Source: Gymnorhina tibicen
Taxonomy: Eukaryota; Chordata; Aves; Passeriformes; Artamidae
Direction: 5' to 3'
Assembly (NCBI GenBank): GCA_013399875.1
Contig: VXAZ01009370.1
Span: 1,391,421 to 1,455,420, forward strand
Length of the DNA: 64,000 nucleotides
Positions 30,801-43,440 of the stretch are shown in pieces. The notes beneath the pieces are model-generated. The model was not told the origin of the DNA, searched no databases, and saw nothing but the letters and a program-made list of their open reading frames with translations. A program made the position numbers and the translations under genes. Within the stretch, counting starts at the first letter, position 1. Every line of letters starts with the position of its first letter.

Positions 30801-33800
30801 TTTTTTTTAACTGAGTTTTATTTGGAAGAAGAGATACTTGTAAAGAAAGAAAGGCTAACAGGTGTCAGAAACTTCCGAGTTAGAAAAATAATGAGTTGGG
30901 AAAGTGCATATGGGCCCCGCCATGAGCAAGTTTGTCTTTCCTATAACGTCCAGCGTGCCCGTTGTGTGATGTAAAAATTCATTTTTCTATATGAATTTAT
31001 ACAATACACTTTTTTTTCTCCAAAGATCTCCAGTTACTCTAGTATCTCTTTAAGGGTGTAGAAGAGTGTTACTGTTCCTGTAAGGAAGCGTTCTCCTTAC
31101 AAGACTGAGTCAGATTTCTCTTGCCTGCTCCAGTTCCTTTCTGGCTTTCAAGCAGCAGGTAGGAGCCAAATATCCAGCAGATCTCTCCATCTGATATTCA
31201 TGGGATGTTACAGGGGAAGGAAATATTAAAAATGGGCTATGGTGCAGTCAGGGCCAGCGGCACCACGTTAAAGGAATGTCAGTTGTTTCCGGAGGCGTGG
31301 AGAGGTGTCAGGGCTGATTTTACCCGAATTCACCATGTTGTAGAACAGCATTATTTTATTGCAACACAACTGGAGGCCTTTCAGGCTCCCAAAAATCAAT
31401 GGCCTGGGGCTGTTGGCTGGGCAGGGGCACATTCTGGCTTTCAAGGGACAGGCTCCTCAAGCTTACAAGCCACTGCCTCAGCCGGCGGTGCTGTGCTGGT
31501 TTCCGAGTTGTTCCATCCCAGAGGAGCTGCTGTGCTGCTGCAGAGCCAGGCAGAGACAGACCCAGCGTAAAACCAGCCCAGGAACCACAGGATCAGAGCT
31601 GGCACATGGGGCATTCTCCCTCTTTTTTCTGCCTTCCCCCTGCCAGCCATGGATTACGAGGGGAAACTGCCCTGGCTTTGAGCTTTATCGTACGGGTAAA
31701 GAAAAAAAGGATTGGTAAAAGGATGGTAAAATTAAAACAAAAAGGTAAAATCTAGTGCTGCAATTTCGTTCCACTCTGTGCCTTTATCTCTTCTTTTGCC
31801 AGGATTCTGCATCAACCTGCCCCCAGTCAGACAGATACTAAATGTAAATCTGGAGCAATCCTGATCCCCAGGGAACCCAGTGGGAATTTTGCTTCCTTTC
31901 CAGCAGCTCCTCACCCCTAATGCGAAATTTGGGGAATATTCATTTTCATGCTTCCCCTTTCAATAGCCACAATTCTTTTCACTATCTGTCAGCAAAATCA
32001 CACAGCACTCATTTCTGATCTAAATTTCAGACATCTCCCCTTAAGACCCTAGGATTTCATCAGCAATTAGAGCTTTAGAGATCTTTTGTCTTAAGTGCTT
32101 ATTACTGCAGAGTTTATTCTAAAACTTTATCTGGCCTTACCCAGCCCATATACATCTGGACTGCATTCCAGGAATGCCATTCCTTCTCCATTGTTTCTCT
32201 CGTGTTTTTATGTAACTATTCGAATCCAGAGATGCACTCACTTTTACACTGTAGACATGGTTTTAACTGGCACAGCAAACATTTCCCTACACTTATCTTT
32301 AAAAAGAAATACATGTAAAAGATAATCTAATCTTAAATTAAAAGTTTAACACAAATACAGGGAGAGATGACAACTTGTGAAACTATTTCTCTCTAAGACA
32401 TGCTAACACGGGTGATAGGACAGAGTACACATTATTTCTCAAATGGGGAAAAATGAATATTTAAGACCTACTTAGAAAGTTCTGCATTGCTGTTGACAGC
32501 ACTATTGTGTCTGAAGAGGATCAAATAGAGCTCATTGAATAATTCATTAAATGCATTTTGCAAAACTGTTCAAAATGTTTGTTTAAATTATTTATCCCGT
32601 TCAATGTGGTAAAACTCAGAGGGATGAGCCCGGCCTAAAATGCTGCAAATGTTTTACTGTATTTCCAAAACAAAACAACCTTCCTACAGCAATTATAATA
32701 GCTTGATGCTATTTAACTTGCCTCGTTCTGAAAGGAAACCTGATCTATCAGCACCATTTATCAGGTCTGGAATGGACACTTGGCCGAGCTCGGGGATGTA
32801 AATGGGTTGTGGAAAGGTCTGGGTTAGCACATCCAGCCCTCTCAGGTTTTGAGTGAGTGAATGAGCCTCAGACAGGGGTTGCACTATCCCAGCAGTGCTT
32901 TCCATGGGCACTGATTGATGGGGGCAAGGGCACAGGGCTCTGGTTTTTAGCCCCAGCTTCGCCCATGACCGTGGCCACTCACACAGACCTTTGTGCTCAA
33001 AATCACCGAGCAGCCCGGAGCCCCCCGAGTGCTTCCCAGAGCCCTGAGCTACAGAAGATGTAAAAAACCCCACTGTGGACTGGCAGGGACTCCTCAGGTG
33101 CACAAAAATACACCAGCTTCAGATTTCAGAGGTGCTCTCACCCAGTCCAGGCTGCACTTCTCTGATTTTCTGATGATGCCTGGTGTACGTTCAGGGAGCA
33201 CCCTGAGTGGAAAACTGTGGGGTGTTATTGTCTGCATGTACCCTCAGCAGCAGGGTAAGGAAGAACAGCATCAAAACATGACTGCAGGTCCACGGTTAAG
33301 AAATGGAAAATGCCCCTAAAATAATTCCCCCTCCCCTCCTTGTGTGTTGATATGACCTGAACTAAAAATTTATTAAAATACAGTTAAATGCATTTGGCTT
33401 GTCAACACAATGCTCTGTTTGCCCCCATCTGACACATCCATCTCAGTCTGGCAGAAGATTTCATTTGCCATCTCTGAGAAAAAATAACTCCCAGAAAACT
33501 GAGGCAAAACTGATTGCAAAGTGGATATTAACAGGGACACACTGCTTACTGAAATTCTTTTAAAATACCACTGGATGTTCTTGCAAGTGAAAGAGAGGGC
33601 TAAAAATATTTGCTGCAGAAAGAAACCAAAATAAAAATTAAATGCCTGAAATGCAGCAAGCTCTTCACTTACATAAGGAGCATCATTTTTGCAATGGGTA
33701 ATTCTGAAGGGTGATTTTTTCCCCCTCTCTTATTCCCCCTTTTTTTTTTTTTTGGTTTCAGAATTTGTATAACATTCCCTTTCCTTCTGTCTTGTGCTAC

Positions 33801-34460
33801 ACTTTGCTGTATGGCTATCAGAATGTGCGTGCCATTAAATCAAGAAAGATCTGCAAACTGCATGAGTTTGCATGAACAAGATCTGTCCAGAGCCCCACAG
33901 GAGCGGTGAGAACATTGCAAATACGGAGTGGTCACCGTGCTGCCATCTCTAAACAGCCTGGGTGACCTTTTTCTTTCGGTTGTTACCTTAATATTTATCT
34001 TCATGGCAAGCTGAGCAGCAGGAGCTCCGCTCAGAGTGGGTTCCAAGCCCAACCTTCCCAATGGGTAAGGTGCCATCGGAAATATTCCTGTTTTATTCAA
34101 TTTAAGCGTCTAAAGGGACACGTAGAAAAAGGTTGCATCCTTGGTGCCAAACTACTCTTGGTCAGACGTAGCAGCTTGTAAACCTCTCAGTTTGCTGTTT
34201 GCCTGACCAGTTTTACTGCTGGTTCTACTCATAAATGTCTGCCAGGTTAAGTACTTTTGAATAATAGCCTGATAACTGTCAGGTGCTCAATACTGGCTCA
34301 GATACTGGTAGCACATACACCAACAAGCAGGAGGAGGTACTACCCCAAGTAAAGATTGCAATTTATTCTCTGCTCCAGCAGCAGACCAGACTTTCTGCAG
34401 CTTCTTCCACAGGGTTAAAGCCAGCACAGGGCAGTGGTTTTCCTGTCCTGCTGTCTCAGC
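30801..34460. other. Unique non-coding sequence
   Basis: No gene or transposon was recognised. Open frames reach 136 codons (minus, 32693-33103) and about 120 codons in all three plus frames at 31.2-31.75 kb, with no recognisable product. A T run lies at 33740-33753. Positions 32330-32700 are AT-rich. Confidence 0.55.
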
Positions 34461-34487
34461 TGAGCCCTGCCTGCTGAGCAGGGCTCA
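34461..34487. repeat. 10-bp perfect inverted repeat with 7-nt loop
   Basis: TGAGCCCTGC (34461-34470) and GCAGGGCTCA (34478-34487) are exact reverse complements around CTGCTGA. This is a compact GC-rich hairpin. It has no T run after it and nothing else indicating transcription, so its meaning is unknown. Confidence 0.88.
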
Positions 34488-34950
34488 AGGTCCCTCAAGA
34501 AAGGGAAACGAGCTACCCTGGAGATGATTTTACCCTCTGCCAACATCTGCTTTCCTTGGGGCTCAGGCAGGGCATCTGGAAGTGCCTTGTACCTGGGTGT
34601 CCCCTCTGTAAATGCATGGGCCAGTTTTGCTCTGCGAAATTAAGCAGGGAAGGATTCGATTCTTCTCTTTATGCTAAAATTCCCAGGCTGTAGCCACACC
34701 ACAGAGTAGCTCCATATTCCCACTGTCCTCCCACTCGCTTCAACAGTGTAGTGGAATAATTTAGAAGTGCTACGTGGCTATGGGAAAGCTATGTAACACC
34801 TTTAGGAGAGCAAGAGCATGATTTTTGCTTGAAATTCCTTGAAGATCGATTAATTTCTGACTCGTCCTTCAAAGCTGGGTGAACTGGATCAACAGTGTAT
34901 TTGCTACAGGATATTTTCCCATGCTCATGTGGTTCTTTTCTTACTTACAT

Positions 34951-36008
34951 AGAGGCACAGAAAACAGGCTGGAAGGGACCTCAGGGGGTCGTCTACTTCA
35001 TCCCTCTGCCCCAGGGGAGGATTACTTGCCCTCTGTGCTCTGCTAGCAGTTTAAAAACCCCTAATAAATGGAACTTCACAGCTTCCCTAGGCAATCTTTT
35101 CCAGTGCCAGTTACCCTTGCCACTGGAAAGTTTTCCTAATGCCTGAGCAGGACGTCCCTTGCTGCCGCTCATGAACATTCCTTCTGGTCCCATCTGTGAT
35201 GGAAAAGAGCAAGAATTTGTGACTTCCCCCCCTCTAGCTCCTACATACTTGAGGACTCTTTGTCTCCTCCAGACTAAACAGGACTCAGACTCCAGAGGTC
35301 CTTGTTTTCAAGACCTTTGGTCATGCCTGCTGTCCTCTGGACCCTGGCCAATGGCCCATATCTTTCTTAAATTGTAAAGTCCTAAATTAGGATGAAGTCT
35401 TCCAGCTGAGGCCTTCCCAGCCTGATGTGGATGGGAATGATTTTGTGTGGCTGTACGTGTCAGAGACAGGACTCCTGGGTATTACATCTCCAGTGCATTT
35501 GTGAATTTGTCGTAAAATATGGACATTCCTGACACTTACTTAACTTGTGATGCCCTATAAACCTCAGGCTCTTTCAGGCAGGACTGGTGTGTTGATGGTC
35601 AGGCATTTGTGCAATCGATTATTTCTATTAATCGCAGAAAATTCTGTTTGTTCTTATTGACTTTCATCCTTTCTTGCCCATTTCCCCAATCTATAATATC
35701 TTTATGAACTTCCAGCACACTGCAGACTCTGTAGCTTGATGCCATCTCCAATTTTAATAAGCATATTATCTAGTCAATCGAACCAGTTATAATGTAATGT
35801 ATTTAAAGACCAGTAACAGGCTTTTAGAATTTCCTGACCCTTACACTTCTCTTCTAAGAGTAAGCTGTAGATAGGTCTTCCTGAGAACAGTTTTTCACAC
35901 TTTGTCTTCCCATCTTGCATAAGTTTGTTTCAATCTGTTTCTCAAATTTGCTGATAAGAAAACCACAAGACACTGTCAGAATTTCACTGAAGTCAAGGTA
36001 TATAGTCT
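34951..36008 (-). mobile_element. Ancient CR1 LINE, about 1 kb of 3' region
   Basis: This is the largest transposon in the window, in reverse orientation with its 3' end at the left. Ordered matches to amniote CR1 run across the whole length: GGCTGGAAGGGACCTCAGG, ACAGCTTCCCTAGGCAATCT, TTTTCCAGTGCC, AAGTTTTCCTAATG, CTTGAGGACTCTTTGTC, CTCCTCCAGACTAAACA, AAGACCTTTGGTCATGCC, TCCTCTGGACCCTGGCCAAT, ATATCTTTCTTAAATTGTA, CCAGCTGAGGCCTTCCCAGC, the TTGACTTTCATCCT block, CTCAAATTTGCTGATAAG, AAAACCACAAGACACTGTCA and ACTGAAGTCAAGGTATAT. The part covers the 3' end of the reverse transcriptase frame and the 3' untranslated region; frames are broken throughout, so it is dead. High divergence with retained order marks an insertion probably older than modern bird families. 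Confidence 0.9.
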
Positions 36009-39000
36009 GGAAGATTTAAATCTCTTATTTCTCACGTTTCTGTGGGGCACATGGTAATTTTTGGTCCCAGAACTGGTCTTCTGAGCTCAGACCTAAAGCC
36101 CTGTCCCTGCAATCACGACTCTGCCAAGATGCATGAAAGTGCACTTAGCTGTAATTCTGCTGCAATATTAACATTTTAAATCCACACATTTAATAGAACT
36201 ATCACCAATCTGCCCATCCTGAAATAAATCCTTTGCCTCATTAAGGGTGTCACTGAAATACTGAAATAAGCCCTCTCTTCCCTCCTTCCTCAGCACAGTC
36301 AAATGTGAGAGGTCAATTCATGGGTTGCCCAGGAGCACTGGAAACTCTTCCTGGCTCGAGGTCCTGCATGTCACAGGGACCAGAGTGACACAGGCAAGTG
36401 AATTTAGGGGAAGCTGTGCTGATCCATAGCAACTGGAAAATGTAAAGGTGAACACCGTCTCACAGCCAGCCTTCGAGCTGGAGAGATTAATTGCACTCAG
36501 TGAGACTTATTTGATTACTTGGTCCCCTGAGTAATAATGGGTTTCCTGAAGACTAAAGAGAGTAACACAGAAAAGTCAGAAAGAAATATGGGGACATATT
36601 AAAAAGTAACTATGAAAGGGAGAAAAATATATATGAAACCACAAGGCATGTAATTAACTTAGCATGGGACTAGATTTGTTTGCTTAATTATTCCATGCAG
36701 CTTCATAAAGCTCTGAAGCAAGTTCATGAGAGGCTTAAAAAAAAAACCCCAGAACTGACTTTAACCAAATATCATTAAATTTGTGAATGAAAATCCTGGT
36801 CTTCTTAAGGTCAATGGCTCCTCTTGGTTCATTCACGCTGGGATCTCTCCTTACGCTGAGTGTGGAGTTCTTGGCGCTTTGGGAAGCATTCACATGGCTT
36901 AGTTTAGGACTTCTGGCTTAGCTATCCTGAATTTGCTCTCTGGAGGCTGCACTGACACTACAGGGAGCTTGGTCCCAAGTTAGACCTAAAGTTAGGACAT
37001 GTCAATGATCCCTTCTGTGCATGCAAATCTTAAAAAGAAAATATTCTGTGAGTGACCAGTGGCTCTGTGAGTTTGTGTGTCCCACAGGGATGTGGCACAG
37101 TGAGCAGGAAATCGGGGAGGCAGCTCGTGTTTCCATAGATATGGCAGATGGTAAATGCCACTTAAGAGGTGCTATACATAACTTTGTTACTTCTGGGGAA
37201 AGTGAAATTCACGGAAAAGAAGCATGGCTTGACAAGCCAAAGAATCTGAACAGAGGTTGAGTGTATTGCCCAACTCTGCCAGCCGCGTTTTCCGTGAGGG
37301 AATCTTCGATTTTTCTCTGCAGTCTTTATCTCCTCATAGTGGCAGAAGGTCCTACACATGGGTGAGGGTGTGAGCACTTGGAAGTGCTACTTCCTGGGGA
37401 GTTCCCCAGTGAAACCAGCCTGCCTGGCAAGTGATGCACTGAATATCAGGTCACATCCTTGGAAACTGGGAAAAAGTAAGTGACGTTCCTTAGGATGGGA
37501 GCAGAAATGAACATTATCTTCAGAGTTATCTTACAGAGGACAGAAGACCTTAAGCAAAGAGAAATGAAGCTGGGGGAGGGGTGAGTTGATGGGAAAACCC
37601 TGTGCAGCTGGAGAGGCTGCAAGCCCCCTTGAGGACTCTGACCAAGGAATGATAAGGAGCGATCAAGAAACCTGCAGGTGCTCTGAAGAGTTTGGATGTT
37701 TTGTTAGATCTGCATATTTCTTTTAGTGTCTGGCTCGCAGCAGAATTGTGCTGCAAAGTCCAGGTGTTACGTGCTTCAGCTGTTGCCTGCATCTGGAGAG
37801 GTGGGCTAGGAACCAGGGTGTCTGCAGGACCTGTGGAGGGATGGTAACCACAGGGAGGGGAGCTTGGCAAGGAGGGAGCTGCCACTGGGCTTGGTGTGGC
37901 ACCTCTGCTCTAAGACTCAGCTTCCGGAAAGGGGAACAGAGCCTGTGATGGCAGAGAGATCAGATGGGGATGTCTGCAGAGTCACCCCGCTGCTGGTCTC
38001 GACGTGGAAACCGTCATTAGAAGGTGGGGCTGGCCCCGAAATAATGCACAGGTTTAAAGCAATGAGCAGTGGAGCCCGTCCCCACTCGTCTCTATGCAAA
38101 CACAGCGTGCTAAATCCTCCCCAGTATCTGTATTATTCATAGTAAAAAAAAAAAAAAAGTCATTTTCCCTCTTGCTCAGAGGAGACTGGATGGATTTCTA
38201 TGCACGCACGCAGGAGATGTGAAGGTCCAAGGGATGCAACATCAGTGCTGCCCAAGTGAGCACGGGCACAGCAAGGGATCCGTGGTGCTGTGGGCCGTGC
38301 TGAAACCTGCTGTCAAGGGCTGTTCATCCAGAATAATGCCTTGGCATGGGCTCACTGCTTCGTCAATGCTTGGCTGTGCAGAGGCTGAGGTTACTCAAAT
38401 CTGGCCTTGCCCCATTTTTCATACCAACATCAACCTCGCTCTCCCTTCCCCTTCCCACCTGCCTCTGCCTGGGTGAACGTGTTCAGGATCTCTTGCTGGA
38501 AATCCTGGTCTGGGTCACTGGTGGCTGGCCAAAGCACATCCTAATGATGTCCAGGAATATGTGATGGGAGGGAGGAAAACTTAGCTTTTCTCTAAATGAA
38601 AATGGAGAGTCTCAAAGCTGAAGTCGTGGTGAATTTTGCCCCCTGACTAGGAGTGCAGGATCAAGTCCTCTGAGAGACAGGGAGTTTGTGTGATGTAGTT
38701 CACGGATAAGGGGGAAAAAAAAAAGAATGACAGGCCTAATTCATGCTCTTCCAAAATTATTATTATTTTTCAGCTAGGGAAGGAGGAGACAGGATGTGGT
38801 AGAAAAACATTTACAGGAGTTTGGCATGTAAAAACCTGAATGATGGATTAACAGCTTATGCCAGATTTTACCTGCCTTTAAGCAGGTAACATTTCTTCAA
38901 GCTCAACAAGCTCCTGCTTGCCTAGAGCTATACTTTTCTCCTCCAGATGAGTGAAGCCAAAAAACCTCGTGCAGTTTTCATTAGCTCCAACTTTCTCTCA

Positions 39001-41539
39001 AATATTTTCTTCTGCAAGTTTAATTTCACTTAGTGGCCTTTGGGAAGGATATATCTAAATGAGGATCCTTTTTTTCCTGGGGGCTTGGGTCAGGGTTTTT
39101 TTTTTTTGCTGGGGGGTGACCTGAGCTCTCTGGGATGTGCAGCCGGCAGAATTTCATGCACACAATCACAAGGCTAAGGGCAGGAGCTGGAATGCAGAGG
39201 ATAAAGCAGAATGTAAATCCATTCAGTGCAGTAATTTAAGGTGTGGGAGGTCTCCTCTTATGCACAGAAAGGTCCTGTCAGTAAATGAAGCAAGAATCTT
39301 TACCCTGCAAAACAGAGCTGTCTTTCGAATCTCTGGTTTCCCCTCTGCATCCTGCGTGCCTGTAAAAGACACATAAAGCAGCTCTTTTCCCCCTCCCTGC
39401 TTTTGCAAAATCTCTACAGAACAGCTCAGGATGGCGAATGGCTACTGTGAGTGTTGGTAACTGCACATCCTTCCCACTGCACTGGAAGTAAATGGTTCCT
39501 TTCCTGCCTTTTTTGGCATGTCCCGTGGTATCTCTCAGAGGAATGGGAGTTTATCCTCCATGTCTTGCCTAATTTTCCCCTACATGATTTTAGTTTTCCC
39601 ACGGTAAGATTAAGCTATTCTATATACCATCAGTCCCATAACAGTCAGTGAACTTGAAGTGAACTCTAACATCTAGACTCAAGTCATTGCATTAAAACCT
39701 CATAAGTTGATTGGATAGCCGAGTATTTTAATATTAATCTCCCCGCTAAATGCCTCTGTGCACTGCACAGACTCTCCTACAAATGTCTCTCCTTGGAGCG
39801 CAGGGTGTCTGAAAAGGCCAGCTCACTCTGAATGTGGCACAAAGTGATTTAGTAACACACCCTGGGAATAAAGGGGAATTTGTCATCTGAACCAAAAAGC
39901 AAAATGTGAGTAACTCCAGCCTTTGCAAGCCTGGAAAGCTGGACCTGCATGAGCAAGGAGAAGGGTCTGGGCTCTGAAGGGGTGAGGGAGTGCAGACAGC
40001 ACTGCGGGCTTACACCACGGTTTTAAGGACATTTCTCTTCCTTCCCATTCTGCAAACCATTTCTTTGGCATCCTTTTCATTCTACGAGCAGATTGTTGGT
40101 GTCCTCTGATTCCTGAAAATGACATTTAAAACCTCTCCCAGTTTAGCAAAAAACCCAAATTCAGGAGAGTCTTCTTGTTTTTCACTGCTTAGGCCCTCTC
40201 CTCTGGGGGAGTGGTCGCCCCGTGCTGCTGAGACTCTGCACTAACACAGGGTCCCTTTATGACCTGGCTTATGTGAGAAGTGAGTAGTTTCTGTCACAGT
40301 GAGTAGTTTTTCTTCATTAAACAGGAGAGTTTCTCACCCCCATCACCATCACTTGTGCCTTCTCTTCCCCCCCTCCAGGTCAGACGCAGTAGGACAATGG
40401 GTGGGAACACAGAGGGCCCAGCACTGGTTCTCCTGTGCCAAACCCCAGATCCTCCTCCAAGGGGGACAGGGACATGCCAAACCGCACCTGTTAATGAGCA
40501 GGTTTAAAATTAAGGCCTTCCATTCAGCTTTTGGGAACCTCAGTATGGTCTCCAGTGCTTTTTATCCAGCTGCTTAAAGAACCATCCCCTCAAATGTGAA
40601 AGGTTAAATTTCAGCCAGCCAAGGAGTGGTGTTACCTTACAAATATTTTGGAGATTCCCAAAACTTAGATAAAGGTCCAGAAAGCAATTTGGGCCTGATG
40701 CAAGCCCTTTGAAGCTAATGGGATTTTTCTGTACTGCTTTCAATAGGATTTGGATCTGGTTGTCTGCAAAAGCTACGACGAACCAGCTCGTGAATGAAAG
40801 CTGGATGAAGAATTTCCTCAAATTTGGTGAAGCAGCAAGGAAGGAGGGGGAACACTGCTTTTAAAGAGATAACTGTATTAGAACCCATTCGGCTTCAGAT
40901 CAAAGATGGCTCAAGCCTATCATTTTAAGTATGTGCAGGATGTAGCAATTGCACTGAAACATTGGCAGGACCTGAGCTCACACAAAATAACAAAAAAGGT
41001 CTTTGCCAACAAAAAGCAATTTTAAAAGATACAGTGCAATGAGGTAAAGAAGGTTAGGCGGTACAATTCTGGAAAACATGAGAATTCTTCCTGGAATTAA
41101 AGAGTATATTTGTGGACAATTTAGCAAAGGAAGACCATTTATGCTCTGCTGTGGATGGAATAAGATTGCAGCACAGACTGGACTTTATTGTGCACAAAGT
41201 TTAGGCCGTATTACTCTAGTGGAAGCATTTTTGTCTTTTTTTTTTTTTGCAATTGAATTCAATCCCTCTGCTTTTCTTGCTGTCTGGAGCCGATGGGAAT
41301 GGCAGAGGTCTGCTTTGTGCCCACGGGGAGTCACGGGATGGGAGATGTCTCTGGGGAAGAGCCTTTCTGTGCCACAGTGTAAACAAACACGGGCAGAAGT
41401 AGGACAGATAACAGCTTTAAAATATGCCAGGTCCTCGCAGCTCCAGGCTGCGGACACCGCAGCAGTTCAACCACAGCTTTTGTTGCACTGGATCGGGCAG
41501 ATATGAGGACACCTGGGAATTGATTGCCTGAAGAGCATC
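36009..41539. other. Unique non-coding sequence
   Basis: No gene was recognised. A weak plus-strand resemblance to CR1 ('GGGTTGCCCAGGAGCACTGG' near 36323) is too short to call. A 15-A run lies at 38144-38158, and T or A runs lie near 38715 and 39097. A 12-bp repeat AGTGAGTAGTTT occurs at 40279 and 40298. Open frames reach 111 codons up to 41 kb, with a 142-codon plus frame at 41078-41506; none is recognisable. Confidence 0.55.
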
Positions 41540-41790
41540 AACTTGAACATCCCCTCGGATTAGGCTCTCCCACCGCTGCTCCTGCCCCATCTTGGGCTCG
41601 GGAGAGTGGCCCAGTGCCACGTGCCACCACCGCCCTGCGCTGCCTGCCAGGTGAGGACTGAAGTGCCCGAGGGTGCATTGTTCCTCCTTTCCGGTGGCCG
41701 GCTCTGGGAGGAAGGGCAGGAAGTGAGTAACACGGCCGGTGCGCTCCAGCTAAAATCTTAAGACACGGCGAGCGAAGAATTGCCATTTTG
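41540..41790. promoter_or_regulatory. Small CpG cluster with donor-like site
   Basis: About 16 CpG occur in 250 GC-rich bases, well above the neighbouring sequence. A CACGTG E-box sits near 41620, and a good splice-donor-like CCAG/GTGAGG at 41647-41656. The combination could be the first exon and promoter of an unannotated transcript on the plus strand. The cluster is small and no coding sequence is recognisable, so this is weak inference. Confidence 0.3.
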
Positions 41791-43254
41791 GGTAGCTCCA
41801 GCTCTCACAGGCCCATGGAGCCATATCCTGTTCCTGGCAGTGGGCAGAGGTGGATACTCAAGGAGAGTGGAGGCAACATGGCTTTATGCACATGTGTCCC
41901 TGTGGATATTCCCTGGTGTGCAGCAGGAACTGGGGTTTATTTCCTGAGCTGGAGGGTGCTGTGGCTCTCGCTCAGGTCTCTGTGAGCACAGGGCTAACAA
42001 ACCCCTTGAGGAAATCTGGATGGGTGCATTGTTCTACACGGGCTGGAACAGGAAAGCCAACAACTTTCCTGGAATTAAGATATAAATGAACACATTGCTT
42101 ATAAAAAGTACTTCCGAGATAAGTCATTTATAAACTTAGAGAAGTTTATGACATATAAGGCAATCTGTACTGAGGCAGCTGTGAGAAATGCAATTAGCTA
42201 ATTGGCAATGCTTCTCCTAATTGCTACTTTAGTAGGAGAGCTACACCAGTTAGAAAAGGCTTGGTGCTTGGCTCAGAACAAACTGGATCATCCCCAAGGG
42301 AGTTATTTAGGGTAGGAAGTGGGAGTTCCCCTGCCCCCAGTGTCATTATAAACGTAGAGAAGCCTGTTACAAGCTCTTGCTTTGCCACCTGGGGAAGACA
42401 CCAGCACCTGGCCACAGGGACAAGGCACGCTGCCACCCTCTGAAGGGAGCAAGTCAGGAGAAGTCAAAGAGACAACAACCAGTGCTCAGAAAACAAGAGC
42501 TGTTTTTAATGTAGATTTAACCTGGATTTCTTCCTATCTGGGAACATTCTTCCCTTTAACGAGTGTGCCATTTTCCCAGTGCCTGCCCATCCCCAGACTC
42601 TGCAGCTCAGACCAAATACCTAAATTGAGAAGTGGCACTAAAGTGTTCTTTGCAATAGCTCACCAGGGAGGTTTCTGTCGGTAGGCATCAAAAAGAAACC
42701 TCCAACAGCACCAATAGGAAAATAGCTGATCTCCAGGCCTTTTTATTGCTCGTAAAACTTTATTGGAGGCAGAGAGAGCGGGGATAGATAATGCTTTCAC
42801 AGTGAAATCATAGAGCATTATCTTAGTGTCAAAACAAAATTGAGTTCATTTCTCCAAAGATTAACACTTGGTATCAGCTGCAGCAGTATCTAGCACCTCA
42901 AGGAGTTATTATTAGTTTCATTTTTCAGTTAAAGAATTCCCTTTTAAATAGAGTCTCCTGGAATTTACAGACCACCTCTGTCTGGAATGCTTGCACAGGA
43001 GTTATAAATATAAGTTATTTGCTAAAAATGTTTCCTAGTACAAACAGACTGGGTTTACCAATGTAAGCATACTATATGTATTCATGCATATTTTAAATTG
43101 GTTACTGTGGTTCTTTTAACATTTGCTTGGAAGATAACATGACGTGGGTACATTATATATTTCCAACATTTTATTAGTGTGGAGAGGCAGTTAAAGACTG
43201 AGACATTAATGAAATGAAGAGTTTTAATTCTCTTTTCACTTATCTGTCCACAGA
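41791..43254. other. Non-coding sequence with AT-rich homeodomain-type motifs
   Basis: No gene was recognised. Positions 42090-42240 are AT-rich and carry a perfect 14-bp palindrome, CAATTAGCTAATTG (42191-42204), followed by CCTAATTGC. ATTA-core inverted pairs are typical binding sites for homeodomain dimers. Positions 42940-43200 are also AT-rich. The look of the stretch is that of a developmental enhancer, but conservation cannot be judged here. Confidence 0.35.
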
Positions 43255-43440
43255 CTCAGCTAAGCACCTTACATTCATTAACATATTTCAGCCAGCCAAC
43301 AGAACCTGGAGATGGAGAAGTTGTTTCATAGCTGGGGAAAACCCAGACTGGGCAGACAAGAACAATTCTGGGTGCAAGCTGCCCAGCTGGGAGCTGAAAT
43401 GAAGTTCTCGCAGCCCCAGGCCTGTGTGCCTTGCAGAACA
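43255..43440 (-). mobile_element. MIR-like ancient SINE, nearly full length
   Basis: Read on the plus strand this follows the reverse complement of MIR in order: CTAAGCACCTTACATTCATT (MIR 'TAAGCGCTTTACATGTATTAA'), then TTTCATAGCTGGGGAAAAC ('TTTTACAGATGGGGAAAC'), then GCCCAGCTGGGAGCTGAAAT ('CACAGCTAGTAAGTGGCAGA'), then CAGCCCCAGGCCTGTGTGCC ('CGAACCCAGGTCTGTCTG'). Spacing fits a roughly 185-bp element. It is strongly diverged, as expected of a very old SINE. Family assignment rests on memory of the consensus. Confidence 0.58.

Noticed and set aside
30720..30974. 84-codon frame with unknown residues
   Set aside because: It runs through the N gap and a T run.
36323..36375. Possible plus-strand CR1 piece starting GGGTTGCCCAGGAGC
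   Set aside because: Match too short; the expected downstream CR1 blocks and 3' terminus are absent.
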